Of a stretch of DNA of 64,000 nt, positions 56,601 through 64,000 are shown in pieces. Location of the stretch: positions 11,333,820 through 11,397,819 of the forward strand of contig NC_058146.1 of NCBI RefSeq assembly GCF_011075055.1, read 5' to 3'. A program made the translations under genes and the position numbers. Origin of the DNA: Mangifera indica (Eukaryota; Streptophyta; Magnoliopsida; Sapindales; Anacardiaceae). The notes beneath the pieces were generated by a model, which made no database searches, had not been told where the DNA came from, and was given only the letters and a program-made list of their open reading frames with translations. Every line of letters starts with the position of its first letter. The stretch's first letter is position 1.

Positions 56601-58706
56601 ATACATTTTTCTTCTCCCCTCTCTTTTAAAACCTAAACATATATTTATAATAAAAATTAACCGTTGGATTGAGGACAAGTGTCCCAATCCTAACATTTTC
56701 CTCCCCTTCAAAACCATCTTGTCCTCAATATGGTAATTTGTAAAATATTTTTTTTTCTTTTATAATTTTCCTTTTCTGATTTTTTTAATTTTTTTTATTA
56801 ATTAATTTTTTTTTCTTTTCAACGGCATCATATCTTTCTTTTTCTCTTTCCAAGAATGCTTTTGCCTTCTTTTTTGCTGCGTTTTCTCTTCCCAAAGCTT
56901 CTACCTTCTTTTTGCTTTCCCAACAAGTCACAGCCACATTTCTCTTTCTCTTTTTCCAACAAACCAACGCCCTGGCCTCCACCTTTTTTCTATCTTTTTT
57001 TATTTTTTTCTCTCTCCTTTCTCTTTCCTTCTTCTTGTCTTTTTCTCTTCTTCTTCTTTCTTCTTAGCGTCTTCTCCTTTCTGCCTTCTGTAATAGTCTT
57101 TTTTTTTTTTAAATACTTTTGCCGACATTTCATTTTCTTCTCCTTCTTCTTCTTCTTCTATTTTCGTTTTCCTCTTCTTCTCTTTTTGCACTTTCGGACT
57201 CATTTCTCTCTGTTTTTCTTCAAGTCAGCCTCCTCCATGAACATTTTCCGACCATCATCTATCTTCCCTGCTGGATCGAATACTCTAATACCATTTGTTA
57301 GGAACCCAGCTCTTATTTAACCAAAACACAAAATTAAAACATAATAAACTAAACTATTTCATTAACCAAAACATTATAATGATAAACCGAACATTTTGAG
57401 GAGTTCGGGACCTCCCATTTTCCGGCCGTTCGAGGCGCCGAAGACCTCCCTAAATCAGCCAAAGATGGCTGCCCTCAAACCAAACCTAATACATTTTTCT
57501 TCTCCCCTCTCTTTTAAAACCTAAACATATATTTATAATAAAAATTAATCGTTGGATTGAGGATAAATGTCCCAATCCTAACAGACACACATTCAATCAC
57601 ATATATCAAAGATGCTAGCTCCTCCAAATTAATAGGGAAGTCAAAAACTTTCATTGAAAGTTGTTCTATGAAGAAATCAATCTCTTTCAACAAAAGCTTT
57701 ATAGAAAATTTGCAGTTAATAAATTCTATAAATGGTTAAAAAGTGGAATATCCCCACTACCCTCATCCCCAAACAAAAATCTTATCCTTTTTCTTTTTTC
57801 AATTTCAATGCATATATACTCCTTATAGCCTCATGGCATGGAGAATTGCCTTCAAAAGGAAATCCCCACTTAAAAGGCCTTATCTCTCATCACAAAATTA
57901 CAAATTCCTAGGTCATTCTTTTTACAAGAATGTGAAATTGAATTTTACAGTGAAATGAATTTTCTTCCACAACTCATCCCTTTCCATAAGAAATCCTCTC
58001 ATTAACTTTTTAATCAAGCCACTTTTTCTCAAACATTTAGAAAAGGATAATAGATTGAAAGATCTGGTAGTACCAAAATTGAAGTGATCTTACTCCCTTT
58101 TAATAAAAAGCCTAACTTCTATCCTTGATATCTGATGGCCATTTATGATTGGGTGATATGATGATTTACTTTTTCTCTCACTTGTATGAATAAATTTATA
58201 TAATTTGTTTGTAAATGTACTACTCTTGTTCTATTTGTTCATAGCGTTGCATGCACTACAACAAAACTCTCCTCTTTCCTGGAGACACTATCTCCTAAAA
58301 ATTAAACCCACTTTTCGACCACTAAATTCAAACTGTTATAGACTCCCAATTGGCCAAGGTAACCCATTTTCCTAGAAATTTGACAAGGTATTGGCTCAGG
58401 TTCCTTGCAACTCCAAAACTCCCTGACAATATTTTAAGAGAAAGTTCCACTTCTAACTTATAACCCATCACAAAAACCTTAACCCATTAACAATGAATGC
58501 AGATATGTATAATAATTCAAACAAAAATGATTCAAACAACAAATCAAAAATCTAGAAATCTTATCAATTTCAATAAACGTTACAGAAATTCTGAAACTCA
58601 ATTAATTCCATTTTCACCCCGCACCATCTTAAAAAAGTAACAATAAAATAAAATCTGAGTAAAAAAAAAAAAAAAGGATTACCTCTTCGTCGTTCCAATC
58701 AAACAT
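34666..58706 (-). CDS. LNK2: LNK2-like clock co-regulator, nine coding exons
   Basis: Coding exons on the minus strand: 58706-58683, 50606-50264, 50167-50041, 45920-45605, 45506-45417, 37754-37722, 36655-35939, 35853-35696, 35023-34666, about 721 residues. The start MFDWNDEE joins in frame to [20 protein letters not shown], the N-terminal signature of LNK proteins. Later come [18 protein letters not shown], a Gln-rich stretch after [20 protein letters not shown], then [20 protein letters not shown] and [17 protein letters not shown], and the protein ends VVEACQ. All introns are GT..AG and the phases match. LNK proteins lack DNA-binding domains; in Arabidopsis they act in the nucleus with REVEILLE MYB factors to activate evening-phased clock genes. 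The family assignment rests on recognised motifs, and LNK2 fits better than LNK1. The gene is unusually long because introns 1, 3 and 5 are packed with transposons. Exons look intact, so I infer a functional gene. Confidence 0.93.
35696..35853 (-). CDS. LNK2: LNK2 coding exon 8
   Basis: 158 bp. It starts [20 protein letters not shown], a highly conserved LNK block, between the acceptor TCATTACAG and the donor ACCAG|GTTAGT. It exits with two bases that form Arg with exon 9. Confidence 0.93.
35939..36655 (-). CDS. LNK2: LNK2 coding exon 7
   Basis: 717 bp, 239 codons, phase 0 on both sides. It begins [18 protein letters not shown], contains [20 protein letters not shown] with a following Gln run, and ends YRLQDVISK before a GTTGGT donor. 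This is the largest exon and holds the best conserved central region of the family. Confidence 0.93.
37168..37271. repeat. Exact 52-bp tandem duplication
   Basis: Units 37168-37219 and 37220-37271 are identical. They lie in LNK2 intron 6. Identity suggests a recent event or an assembly artefact. Confidence 0.95.
37430..37456. repeat. (AC)n microsatellite
   Basis: AC run in LNK2 intron 6. Confidence 0.95.
37722..37754 (-). CDS. LNK2: LNK2 coding exon 6, acceptor uncertain
   Basis: A small exon, [11 protein letters not shown], with donor GACCAG|GTAATT. The best-looking acceptor (TTGTTTGCAG, exon start 37770) would put this exon out of phase with exon 5. The in-frame choice uses the next suitable AG (TAGCCAG) at 37755-37756. 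An unrecognised small exon inside intron 5 would be the alternative explanation. Confidence 0.65.
38823..39403. mobile_element. Mutator-like MITE, 581 bp
   Basis: Flanked by a perfect 10-bp repeat, CTCATATGCA, at 38813-38822 and 39404-39413. Terminal inverted repeats: left TATTTTTAAAACCGG, right complement CAATGTTTTTAAAATTGAAC with CCGG. The inside is AT-rich with further ACCGG/CCGGT motifs near both ends. It interrupts copia fragment B, whose frame resumes after it. Confidence 0.85.
39650..40385. repeat. ~170-bp direct duplication flanking the hAT MITE
   Basis: 39672-39815 and 40210-40375 share TTGATGAAATTGAATT, TTGATCCAAA and GGTATTA.AACATGCA.CAA in the same order. They lie in the copia spacer between integrase and RT. 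Confidence 0.7.
39829..40115. mobile_element. hAT-type MITE, 287 bp
   Basis: Begins TAGGGCTAGACTCGAG and ends GAGCCGAGCCCTA with a perfect 8-bp duplication, TACTTTAT, at 39821-39828 and 40116-40123. The arms are GC-rich with CTCGAGC repeats, and the centre has two AAAACGAYGTCGTTTT palindromes. The 8-bp duplication and the TAGGG ends fit hAT elements. No transposase is encoded. Confidence 0.88.
40611..40622 (+). other. Primer-binding site of copia C
   Basis: TGGTATCAGAGT right after the LTR end TTGTTCA. Confidence 0.85.
41385..41960 (+). pseudogene. Copia C gag
   Basis: Open for 80 codons at 41385-41627: [56 protein letters not shown]. This is the central copia gag domain. After a stop the frame shifts and the zinc knuckle region follows near 41840-41880 ([13 protein letters not shown]) with Cys/His positions damaged. 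Confidence 0.88.
42040..43170 (+). pseudogene. Copia C protease end and integrase
   Basis: 42040-42226 reads [20 protein letters not shown] and [12 protein letters not shown]. After the telomeric tract, [15 protein letters not shown] text, [13 protein letters not shown], then broken core text and finally 42907-43161 open with [20 protein letters not shown] and [13 protein letters not shown]. The order is that of copia integrase. Multiple breaks. Confidence 0.82.
42227..42264. repeat. Interstitial telomeric repeats (CCCTAAA)n
   Basis: Five units in exact 7-bp register from 42227: CCCTAGA twice, CTCTAAA once, CCCTAAA twice, then a partial CCCA. They sit inside the copia C pol sequence, between the end of the protease segment and the integrase zinc region. 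Confidence 0.92.
43500..44018 (+). pseudogene. Copia C reverse transcriptase, N-terminal part
   Basis: Contains [36 protein letters not shown], then in shifted frames [22 protein letters not shown] text and [13 protein letters not shown]. It stops being copia-like at about 44018, before the YVDD box. Confidence 0.82.
44019..44450 (+). pseudogene. Chromovirus pol 3' end with chromodomain relic
   Basis: [19 protein letters not shown] text, [11 protein letters not shown] and then a chromodomain-like stretch [20 protein letters not shown] with VQW and [19 protein letters not shown]. This is the C-terminal integrase/chromodomain region of a plant Ty3/gypsy chromovirus. It directly follows copia sequence with no LTR between. 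Confidence 0.75.
44573..44661. repeat. (TA)n and (GA)n microsatellites
   Basis: About 60 bp of TA followed by a short GA run at 44647-44661, in LNK2 intron 5. Confidence 0.95.
44662..45416. other. Repeat-like spacer, possible TRIM
   Basis: GGGTTATACACTATTGTTTGGA near 45078 recurs as GGGGTTATACTATTGTTTGGA near 45275, and TATGATATCAAAG near 45142 resembles a primer-binding site. No gene is seen. Confidence 0.3.
45417..45506 (-). CDS. LNK2: LNK2 coding exon 5
   Basis: 90 bp, 30 codons, [20 protein letters not shown] followed by [10 protein letters not shown]. Acceptor TTTTGTAG, donor AACAAG|GTATCT, phase 0 on both sides. The 7.7-kb transposon-rich intron 5 follows. Confidence 0.85.
45605..45920 (-). 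CDS. LNK2: LNK2 coding exon 4
   Basis: 316 bp. It begins [20 protein letters not shown], completing the motif begun in exon 3, and continues with an acidic Ser-rich region. Acceptor GATTTTGCAG, donor GAGCAG|GTAAAC, exit phase 0. Confidence 0.9.
46010..46380. other. Intron 3 spacer
   Basis: No domain is firmly recognised; weak gypsy-protease-like text occurs towards its right end. Confidence 0.3.
46381..47110 (+). pseudogene. Gypsy pol fragment (pre-RT and RT start)
   Basis: From about 46790: [42 protein letters not shown] and [20 protein letters not shown] with [11 protein letters not shown], which follow the order of the gypsy RT N-terminus. It lies antisense to LNK2 in intron 3. One stop in the linker; conserved residues are strongly diverged. 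Confidence 0.65.
47111..47509. other. Intron 3 spacer
   Basis: No recognised feature between the gypsy fragment and the long inverted-repeat element. Confidence 0.4.
47519..49387. mobile_element. Mutator-like element, 1.87 kb, ~500-bp TIRs
   Basis: Left end GGGATATTAATTAAAATAGG matches the complement of the right end, GGGATGTTAATTAAAATGGG, and the arms remain alignable for about 470-560 bp. A 9-bp flanking repeat, TTCTTTGGG (47510-47518) and TTCTTTAGG (49388-49396), has one mismatch. No transposase ORF is visible. The inner part has many GTTTGYG-type motifs. It lies in LNK2 intron 3. Confidence 0.85.
49639..49663. repeat. (AAAT)n microsatellite
   Basis: Five to six AAAT units in intron 3. 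Confidence 0.9.
49664..50040. other. Intron 3 end, no feature
   Basis: Ordinary AT-rich intron sequence up to the exon 3 donor. Confidence 0.5.
50041..50167 (-). CDS. LNK2: LNK2 coding exon 3
   Basis: 127 bp between the acceptor TTGTAACAG and the donor TTCAG|GTAATTT. It carries the conserved block [16 protein letters not shown], a hallmark of LNK proteins. It exits with AG, completed by C of exon 4 (Ser). Confidence 0.92.
50264..50606 (-). CDS. LNK2: LNK2 coding exon 2
   Basis: 343 bp. The acceptor TTTTCAG precedes [10 protein letters not shown] and the donor is GGTG|GTAAGAAC; it leaves phase 1, completed by CC of exon 3 (Ala). It encodes the conserved N-terminal acidic region and a Ser/Thr-rich linker. 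Confidence 0.92.
50625..51315. repeat. ~366-bp tandem duplication in intron 1
   Basis: Copy A 50625 to ~50930 and copy B 50991 to ~51315 share AGCATCAG, ACAACAAAT, TTCAAGCAGTT, CAGGGAGGTAA and ACCATGAAATAC in order. Copy A begins 19 bp from the exon 2 acceptor. The copies are well diverged. Confidence 0.8.
51488..51500 (-). other. Polypurine tract of intron 1 copia
   Basis: GATTGAGGGGGAG directly before TGTTGAATTG; the pol stop codon TGA overlaps it. Confidence 0.85.
51495..53516 (-). pseudogene. Copia pol with integrase deletion
   Basis: One reading frame runs from about 53513 to TGA at 51495, interrupted only by TAG at 53514-53516, 52674-52676, 52632-52634, 52416-52418 and 51720-51722. 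Order: protease ([17 protein letters not shown]), start of integrase ([16 protein letters not shown]), then directly RT ([79 protein letters not shown]) and RNase H ([30 protein letters not shown]). The integrase core is absent, joined in frame near 52930-52960. Catalytic motifs of protease, RT and RNase H are intact. Confidence 0.92.
53520..54400 (-). pseudogene. Copia gag with zinc knuckle
   Basis: 54396-54178 is open with [20 protein letters not shown] and [20 protein letters not shown], typical of copia gag. Further down the knuckle reads [20 protein letters not shown] near 53690-53640, with the usual His as Tyr. Several frameshifts and stops lie between. Confidence 0.82.
54887..55205. 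repeat. Tandem MITE array
   Basis: A ~157-bp short inverted-repeat element (54957-55110; ends CTATGTGTACCCACTT and AAGTAGGTACACATAG) is flanked by a right half on one side and a left half on the other. Both junctions carry the identical spacer TTTTATTGTTTAAGTAAAGA then GCAATA. So a unit of about 175 bp was duplicated. Confidence 0.8.
55206..56393. other. AT-rich intron 1 spacer
   Basis: No gene. The stretch 55770-56090 has repeated ATTGTATCGTG and ATACGATATATATCGTATA motifs and might be a decayed palindromic MITE, but arms could not be aligned convincingly. Confidence 0.35.
56399..57583 (-). mobile_element. TRIM-like non-autonomous LTR element
   Basis: 1185 bp. LTRs 56399-56695 and 57296-57583 (TGTTAGGAACC...CCTAACA) are very similar, apart from a 9-bp indel and a small cluster of changes. 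The target duplication GACAC is perfect at 56394-56398 and 57584-57588. On the minus strand a primer-site-like TGGTATTAGAG follows the upper LTR and GAAGGGGAGGAAAA precedes the lower LTR. The 600-bp interior is a long pyrimidine-rich tract on the plus strand, giving Lys/Glu/Arg-rich frames on the minus strand but no retroviral domain. Confidence 0.88.
57589..58682. other. Rest of LNK2 intron 1
   Basis: AT-rich, without recognised elements, ending at the exon 1 donor. Confidence 0.5.
58683..58706 (-). CDS. LNK2: LNK2 coding exon 1
   Basis: Eight codons, MFDWNDEE, followed directly by a donor (GAG|GTAATCC), phase 0. The ATG is preceded by a pyrimidine-rich leader. This tiny first exon is separated from exon 2 by 8.1 kb and would be missed by length-based gene finders. 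Confidence 0.92.
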
Positions 58707-58959
58707 AGCTAAAGAAGCCGCAGCAGAAACCAGTAGCAGAGGAAAAATCAGATACACGCTCGAATATTACTCCAAACATCGCCAACATATGAAAGAAAAC
58801 TAAAAGAAGTAACTAAAGCATCAACGTTTCCGAACAAGAATCGAAAACAAAACACTTTCGCCGTTGCAAGACAAAATTTGGAAACCAGAGAAAGTGAAAA
58901 GAAGAAAAGCCATGCATAATAGAGAAAAGAGAGTTCAACTGTAACAAATCCCACAAGTG

Positions 58960-59040
58960 GATCCCAGCTCACGTGACGTTCACGTGGGTCTGATTGGTCT
59001 ATTTTCTGAATAGTGGACTGCGTCGTTACACGTGGCAGAG
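58960..59040 (-). promoter_or_regulatory. LNK2 upstream G-box cluster
   Basis: Three CACGTG G-boxes at 58970-58975, 58981-58986 and 59029-59034, the first two joined by an ACGT core. They lie 264-330 bp upstream of the LNK2 ATG. A CCAAT box on the gene strand falls between them (near 58991-59000). G-boxes bind bZIP and bHLH factors such as HY5 and PIFs; LNK genes are known to be light-induced and clock-controlled. No TATA box or transcription start was identified with confidence. Confidence 0.65.
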
Positions 59041-59199
59041 TGTATCTAAACTTGTGTGGTTGGGAGACGAAGCGGATTTAGTGTTTACAGCTTGGCATTT
59101 TTTCTCATTTCAATTTGCATTTCATTTAACGAGTGAATCTTTGAGGCTTGGCGAAAGTACAATTAAGGTCCAGTAAAATTTAACAATATTTTTCAAGTC

Positions 59200-60480
59200 T
59201 CATAGGATGGAAATATTTTTTCAGCTTTCTATATCTAGAACTAGTTTTGCATAATTAATGGCTTATATCACTTTGATGTTGTAATTTTTATGCAATCCAT
59301 TGGTTCGTCAAGATTGATGTTAATCATATTTATGTTGATAAACTAAACTCATATATGACTATATTGAATACATTTTGATTATCCTTTACTACCCACAATC
59401 TCATTTGGTGATATTATTAATTAAAAAAGGGGTTTTTTGTTTATGAAAATGAAATGTGTTATAAATAGATTCACCGAGTTCAATATTTTATACCAAAGTT
59501 AAATGGTTAATATATCATTTAAGTAGATTAAATTAGTAGTACCTAAATTAAAATTTTTTTTTTTTACCCAATCTCAGATAAATCTTACATGTAAACAAGT
59601 GTGGAGCTCAAAGTCCGCCTCTAGAGAAGCCAATAATGTCACTTGTTTTCACTTTGATTATGTTTGTGAGAATTGTGTAAAAAGATTATGATAAAGTGTG
59701 TCGAGGTTAATTTACTCTTTTTCACTCAAAAGTTTTTACAATTTTTGAAGGAACCATGGCACCCTCCAGTGTAAAGGTGCCTCCCATGTCAATTCATTTT
59801 GTCACTCTTGATAAATCACTTCTCTTGTAGCATATTCATTACATAGAGTGATCATTAAAACCATTTTAAGTTAGAAGCATATAAAATAAATTATGATTCA
59901 CTTGCGCAACAATTAGTAAAAATTTGGGTACGACTTGTTACTTTGGAAGTAAACACGAGAGAGTAACTTGGGGAGTGTAAATGACATTTTCCCCTTCAAT
60001 TTGGTGGGTATGACGAGAGATAGCAAATAGCGGTGGAAGTTGTTTAAGTGGTCGTTTTCAAGGGTCGCCAATGAGTGTGGACCAAATATTTTCCATGCGT
60101 ATATTTTATCTCTTGTCGACTGCATTCTAAGAAAATTTTGTTTTAGAGGTTTGAAAAGTTTTGCGAGAAGGACAAAATCATGGTGGATCAAATTTAGTAA
60201 TGGCCGCATTTTATCTCAGCATAATCTTATTTTTAATTTAATTACAATAATATCCTTTGTAAAAAAATTTCTATCCATAAGTTATATAAATACAAGACTC
60301 CCACAAATACATTACAAAGGCATTCAAGTCATTTTACATATTTAAGTTGATTTAATTTTTTTAAATAAGAAAATAGTTGATGGATGTTCGCTTTCTTTAT
60401 ATGAACATTTGTTCCATGGCAAAATCTTGTTCATCAACGATGAACAATCACTCAAAGATGTAAAGGTGTTGGCACACTCG
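59200..60480. other. Upstream intergenic DNA
   Basis: No gene or element with clear borders. A short T run at 59553-59566 and a slightly less AT-rich block at 60000-60220 were inspected without result. Confidence 0.4.
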
Positions 60481-62900
60481 TTCTAATAGGAGAAATGTCT
60501 ACTATAAAACTAAAGTTAGAAAAAAAATCATGATTCTAAAAGAGAGGGAAACACGATTTAACTAGAATAATTGTTTGGAACACCTGTTTTCGAGTGATGA
60601 ATGCCCATTTGAAAAAATTAATTACAAAAGTTTATATAAAGGAGTTTGATTTTGAGAGAAATAGTGTCACCATTTTTTTATAATCTTTCAAAAATATCAA
60701 ATAGAGAGTTTTGAAGGTCAAATTTACACTATTGGAGGAAATGTTGAAGAAATTGAAGCTCAAAGAATAAGCATTTGACGAAAGTGAGGAAAGTAGGTAA
60801 AATCATGCCATTCCATTGAGGAAATTTTGTGAAAATGAGTATGTTAATGATCATGTTGTGATTCTGGAATAGTAACAAGCATATTCAAGAGCCTACTGTG
60901 ATGATTTACATTGATAATTGACAATGTTGATTTGAGAACAAGCGAAATTTGAGAATTGATTTTGTGTATGCATAAATGACAAAATATTATGTAAATTTTG
61001 TATGCAAAGATTGTATTGAGATGAATCATTGATCTAGAACCTTAGAGATTAAAAATTATGTATTAAGGTATAGAAATTTGTCATGGAAAACACCAATATT
61101 GTATTCTATACTCGATAAATTACCCATTCATAGTTGATAAATGGTTTTTCTATCTCTAAAGAGATTAACGGAGGTAATCATTTATGGGATGTAAACAGTT
61201 ATTAATAAGTATAATAGCAAATAGTCATTATTAAGATAATAATGCTTGTTCCATATCAAGAAGAGAGATGATCGTTCATGGTCCATGAACAACTTTTCTA
61301 CAAATTGTTCCATTGGATATGAAATGTAAAGTGCCTTAAGTTGCAAACTTTAAGTTGTGTGAACTGAGACATATGGATGTGGTAGAAGTCTTATGTTGTG
61401 TGAACTAAGGCATACGTTAAGTAAAAATTATAAGTTATGAGATTAAGTAGTGAAACTACACATTGATTGTGTGAGCATAATATAATGGTCATAAAATGTG
61501 TGAAGTATGATAAAAATTATAAGTAAGCCCTTGGTTGTGTTATCAATGGTAAGAATTTATGAATAAGTAAGTCATAATTGTTGATTTGTGGCTCAAGATA
61601 GGAGTATTGGTGCCAATGATGGGTGATCTTTGACATAAGGTATGAGTAGAAAGCCACATACTATGTGATCAATGGTATAAGATTAAGTAGATGTACCACT
61701 ATTGTGTAATATGTGACATAAAGATGTACTATCGTTGTGTGATATGTGATACGTGTTCATAAAGTCAATGATATGTGATCTTTCACTTAAGAACTCAAAA
61801 TGTGAAAGCATGATATAAGTACATCTATAGTTGGGCATCAATCTTAGTTGTCCATGTGATATGTGTGGATGGAAATAGGGTTGCACAAGTTTATTCCTTA
61901 TATGGATCGTGGGATGTTTTATGCACATGCTTGTAATAGTGTACACCCGTATTAAGGTGTTTTTAGTCCATGTGATAGTGTGTATGAAAAAGGGGATTAC
62001 AAGAGTTTATTTTCTCACATGGCCAAGGTGTCTACACATTTGCAGCCTAGTCTGACCAACAAAGTAAAGTAAAGTGATTATGATGCAAAAAAGATTTCCA
62101 TGCTTTTATGATGATTTAAGGATAGGGGTTAGCAAGTTCAATGTATTTTTTCATCATAAGAAATGTTAGAGATGTGCTTTAATTGAGTTAGTTGTATGAA
62201 AGAATACACGAGTTAATATGAAAAGGAACGATAAGTTAATCAAAAGATAAGTTGTGTGCACGATTTTAAGGTACTTTTAATGTCACATACAAACTGAGTG
62301 TTTTAAGGTGCTTTTAAGGTCACATATAAACTGAGTGTTTAACACTTATTCGTTTTTTATGATTGTATCGCAAGTAAGAGATAATTATGTTAGGGTTGTG
62401 AGACGAATGTGGATTAATGAGTGAGAATTGCATGAGGAAGGAATTTTGCATGATGTTCATATATTTATGTATAAATTTTAGTTCATGTCTTCATATGCAC
62501 GTTATTTATTTCTTTTATGGAAATGTTTGATTTTTCAATATTAATAGCATCTTTTGCACGTATAATTAAGAAATTAATTCAATGTTATTTTTAATTTTTC
62601 ACATGTATAATTATGAAGTTAATTCAATGCTCTTTTTACATTTTTGATATGAGCTAAATTTAAAATATTTCATTGTAAATTTGGTTGTAATGCATGATTA
62701 AGAAGTAAAGCAAACTAACACATTCTCTTTGGATTCTTATTCGCCTCAGAGGATATTCTTTTGAGATAAGTGTTACTAGGATAAAAGAAGAGAGGAGGGA
62801 GTCCAAACTAGTCATTACACCATTACAACAATTTTGTTGTAATACACAATAATTAATAGCTACATTGTAGATGAAAGCATTTCGACCATTGGTTGAACCA
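60481..62900. repeat. Probable gypsy LTR-derived DNA
   Basis: No coding domain. It holds repeats typical of plant gypsy LTRs: GTTGTGTGAACT.AGRCATA twice (61355-61415), a ~118-bp pair starting GTCCATGTGATA at 61849 and 61966, and a ~40-bp pair AAGGT.CTTTTAA.GTCACAT at 62269 and 62306 before GAGTGTTTAACACTTATTCG. Borders were not found. Confidence 0.4.
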
Positions 62901-63045
62901 TGTTAAAAATTTGGTGTTCTATCTCCTTATTTCAATCTTTCATTTAATCATCATTAATCTATAGTAGACATACTAGGGTCTTTACAAATCTTAATCACAA
63001 CTATATTAGCCCATCTTGTATAAGGCTTGAAATTGCATATATTAG

Positions 63046-63285
63046 TTTTTTTTTTTTTGTAGCGAGAAACCCCACCTGAGCCAAACCACTACAATAGGTC
63101 GAAACCAACTACAACGAGCAAGACAAACCCTAGATCCAATGATTAACCCCACAACTATTAAACCAAGTAAATCAAGAGTTTAATCTTAATATGTCACCAG
63201 AGAAGATTTGAACTCATATTTTCTTATACATGAAGTCTCATCTTTTATCACTTAAACTACCCATAGGGGGTTACGAATTGTTGTT
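63046..63285 (-). mobile_element. tRNA-derived SINE
   Basis: On the minus strand the head contains an A-box-like TAGTTTAAGTGAT (63259-63247) and a B-box-like GAGTTCAAATC (63215-63205), and the other end is an A run (plus-strand T run at 63046-63058). It is flanked by a target duplication AATTGCATATATTAGTT, 63031-63047 and 63286-63302, which overlaps the T run. Boxes, A tail and a long target duplication together define a SINE mobilised by a LINE. Length about 240 bp. Confidence 0.88.
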
Positions 63286-63302
63286 AATTGCATATATTAG
63301 TT

Positions 63303-64000
63303 AGGAAAGAAAAATCTCATCAACATATATATATAGATTATCCTTTGTACAAGAAATGAGTTCAATTAAAAAACATGGAACTATTAAGTCATTGGTTTAT
63401 TTTTTGGATATGTTTCAATTCTAGTCTTTTCATCTCGTATAATTCATACTCAAAACATATTAATTTACATCACAAGAATCACACATGTTGTTCATCAATT
63501 CAGACTAAGAAAAAAGGGCCATTGATAGCCTACTTGGCTTTCGACAAATACTAGATCTTTATGCGTTTATGATGTTTTCTGGTGACCTCTTTTCTTTTTA
63601 GTGATCAAGACTTCTTTTTATGTTAAAGAAGTGTGTACAAGCTAGCAATATTTTCTCTTGGCCAATAGGCCAACTCTTCTATGTTTTCATCAAATAACAT
63701 TAGTCAAGATCATGTAACTCTCTTACACATTCATCTAGACAGTTTCATTTAGCCTTATTGTGTCTCATGATCTCCAGAGATATGTTTTATCCAAGAACTA
63801 ATCTTATGCAAGGTTTTGCACTCTTTCATGCACAGTTGTATATGGTAAACAACTTAAATTATATCCATTTATTGAGTGTACAAGCAAACATCTTCATCAC
63901 GCATTATTATATATCATCCCACAAATGACCAAAATGCCCTTACACTAATATACAGGTGTGCACTCTTGGCATGCACAATCTTACAACATACTTTAACAAT
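63303..64000. other. No recognised feature
   Basis: AT-rich DNA to the end of the window, with stops in all frames. Confidence 0.4.

Noticed and set aside
56856..57320. 154-codon Phe/Leu/Ser-rich frame resembling a membrane protein
   Set aside because: It is the pyrimidine strand of the TRIM-like interior; composition alone explains it.
58748..58972. 74-codon frame directly upstream of the LNK2 ATG, possible regulatory uORF
   Set aside because: Its first codon is GTG, not ATG, and overlaps a G-box that is probably promoter. No evidence of translation.
63205..63259. Functional tRNA gene
   Set aside because: Only promoter-box similarity remains; no cloverleaf stems, and the A tail and duplication define a SINE.
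1..64000. CRISPR arrays, bacterial operons, phage or defence systems
   Set aside because: Spliced plant gene, plant retroelements and no evenly spaced repeat-spacer pattern.

Overview
This window looks like AT-rich nuclear DNA of a eudicot plant. It has one recognisable spliced host gene, many LTR retrotransposons of the plant Ty1/copia and Ty3/gypsy types whose primer-binding sites match plant initiator Met-tRNA, small inverted-repeat (MITE) elements, a tRNA-derived SINE and a short CCCTAAA-type telomeric tract. There are no operons, no CRISPR arrays and no bacterial-type signals. The species cannot be fixed from the sequence alone.

The host gene is an LNK2-type gene (NIGHT LIGHT-INDUCIBLE AND CLOCK-REGULATED family, transcriptional co-regulators of the plant circadian clock) on the minus strand. 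Nine coding exons run from an ATG at 58706 to a TGA at 34666 and give a model of about 721 residues. Every junction follows GT..AG and keeps frame, with one ambiguous acceptor at exon 6. The coding sequence is about 2.2 kb but is spread over 24 kb, because introns 1 (8.1 kb), 3 (4.1 kb) and 5 (7.7 kb) are filled with transposons. Three G-boxes lie 264-330 bp upstream of the ATG, as expected for a light- and clock-controlled gene.

Layout. 1-3.4 kb: tandem repeats and a 755-bp Mutator-like MITE with a perfect 9-bp target duplication. 3.4-10.2 kb: a complete but decayed Ty3/gypsy element on the minus strand (TSD CAAGA), inserted in a degenerate tandem repeat inside what looks like the LTR of an older chromovirus. 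10.2-17.1 kb: the rest of that older element, cut by a 2.35-kb solo LTR (TSD ATTAC). 17.07-17.65 kb: a 585-bp near-palindrome. 17.7-23.6 kb: copia remnants on the minus strand and a 1.9-kb solo LTR (TSD CAAAT). 25.9-33.0 kb: a long, badly decayed copia element on the plus strand. 33.2-33.8 kb: another copia fragment. 34.4-58.7 kb: LNK2. Intron 5 holds two copia elements, two MITEs, telomeric repeats and a chromovirus 3' end. Intron 3 holds a gypsy fragment and a 1.87-kb Mutator-like inverted-repeat element. Intron 1 holds a copia element with an internal deletion, a tandem MITE array and a 1.2-kb TRIM-like element (TSD GACAC). 59-64 kb: the LNK2 upstream region, repeat-derived DNA and a SINE with a 17-bp target duplication.

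I found no convincing undescribed system of cooperating genes. The strongest observations are the transposon load in LNK2 introns with conserved exon frames, telomeric repeats inside a copia pol gene, a copia frame broken almost only by TAG codons at Gln positions, and a cysteine-rich open frame ending in a consensus splice donor just 3' of LNK2.
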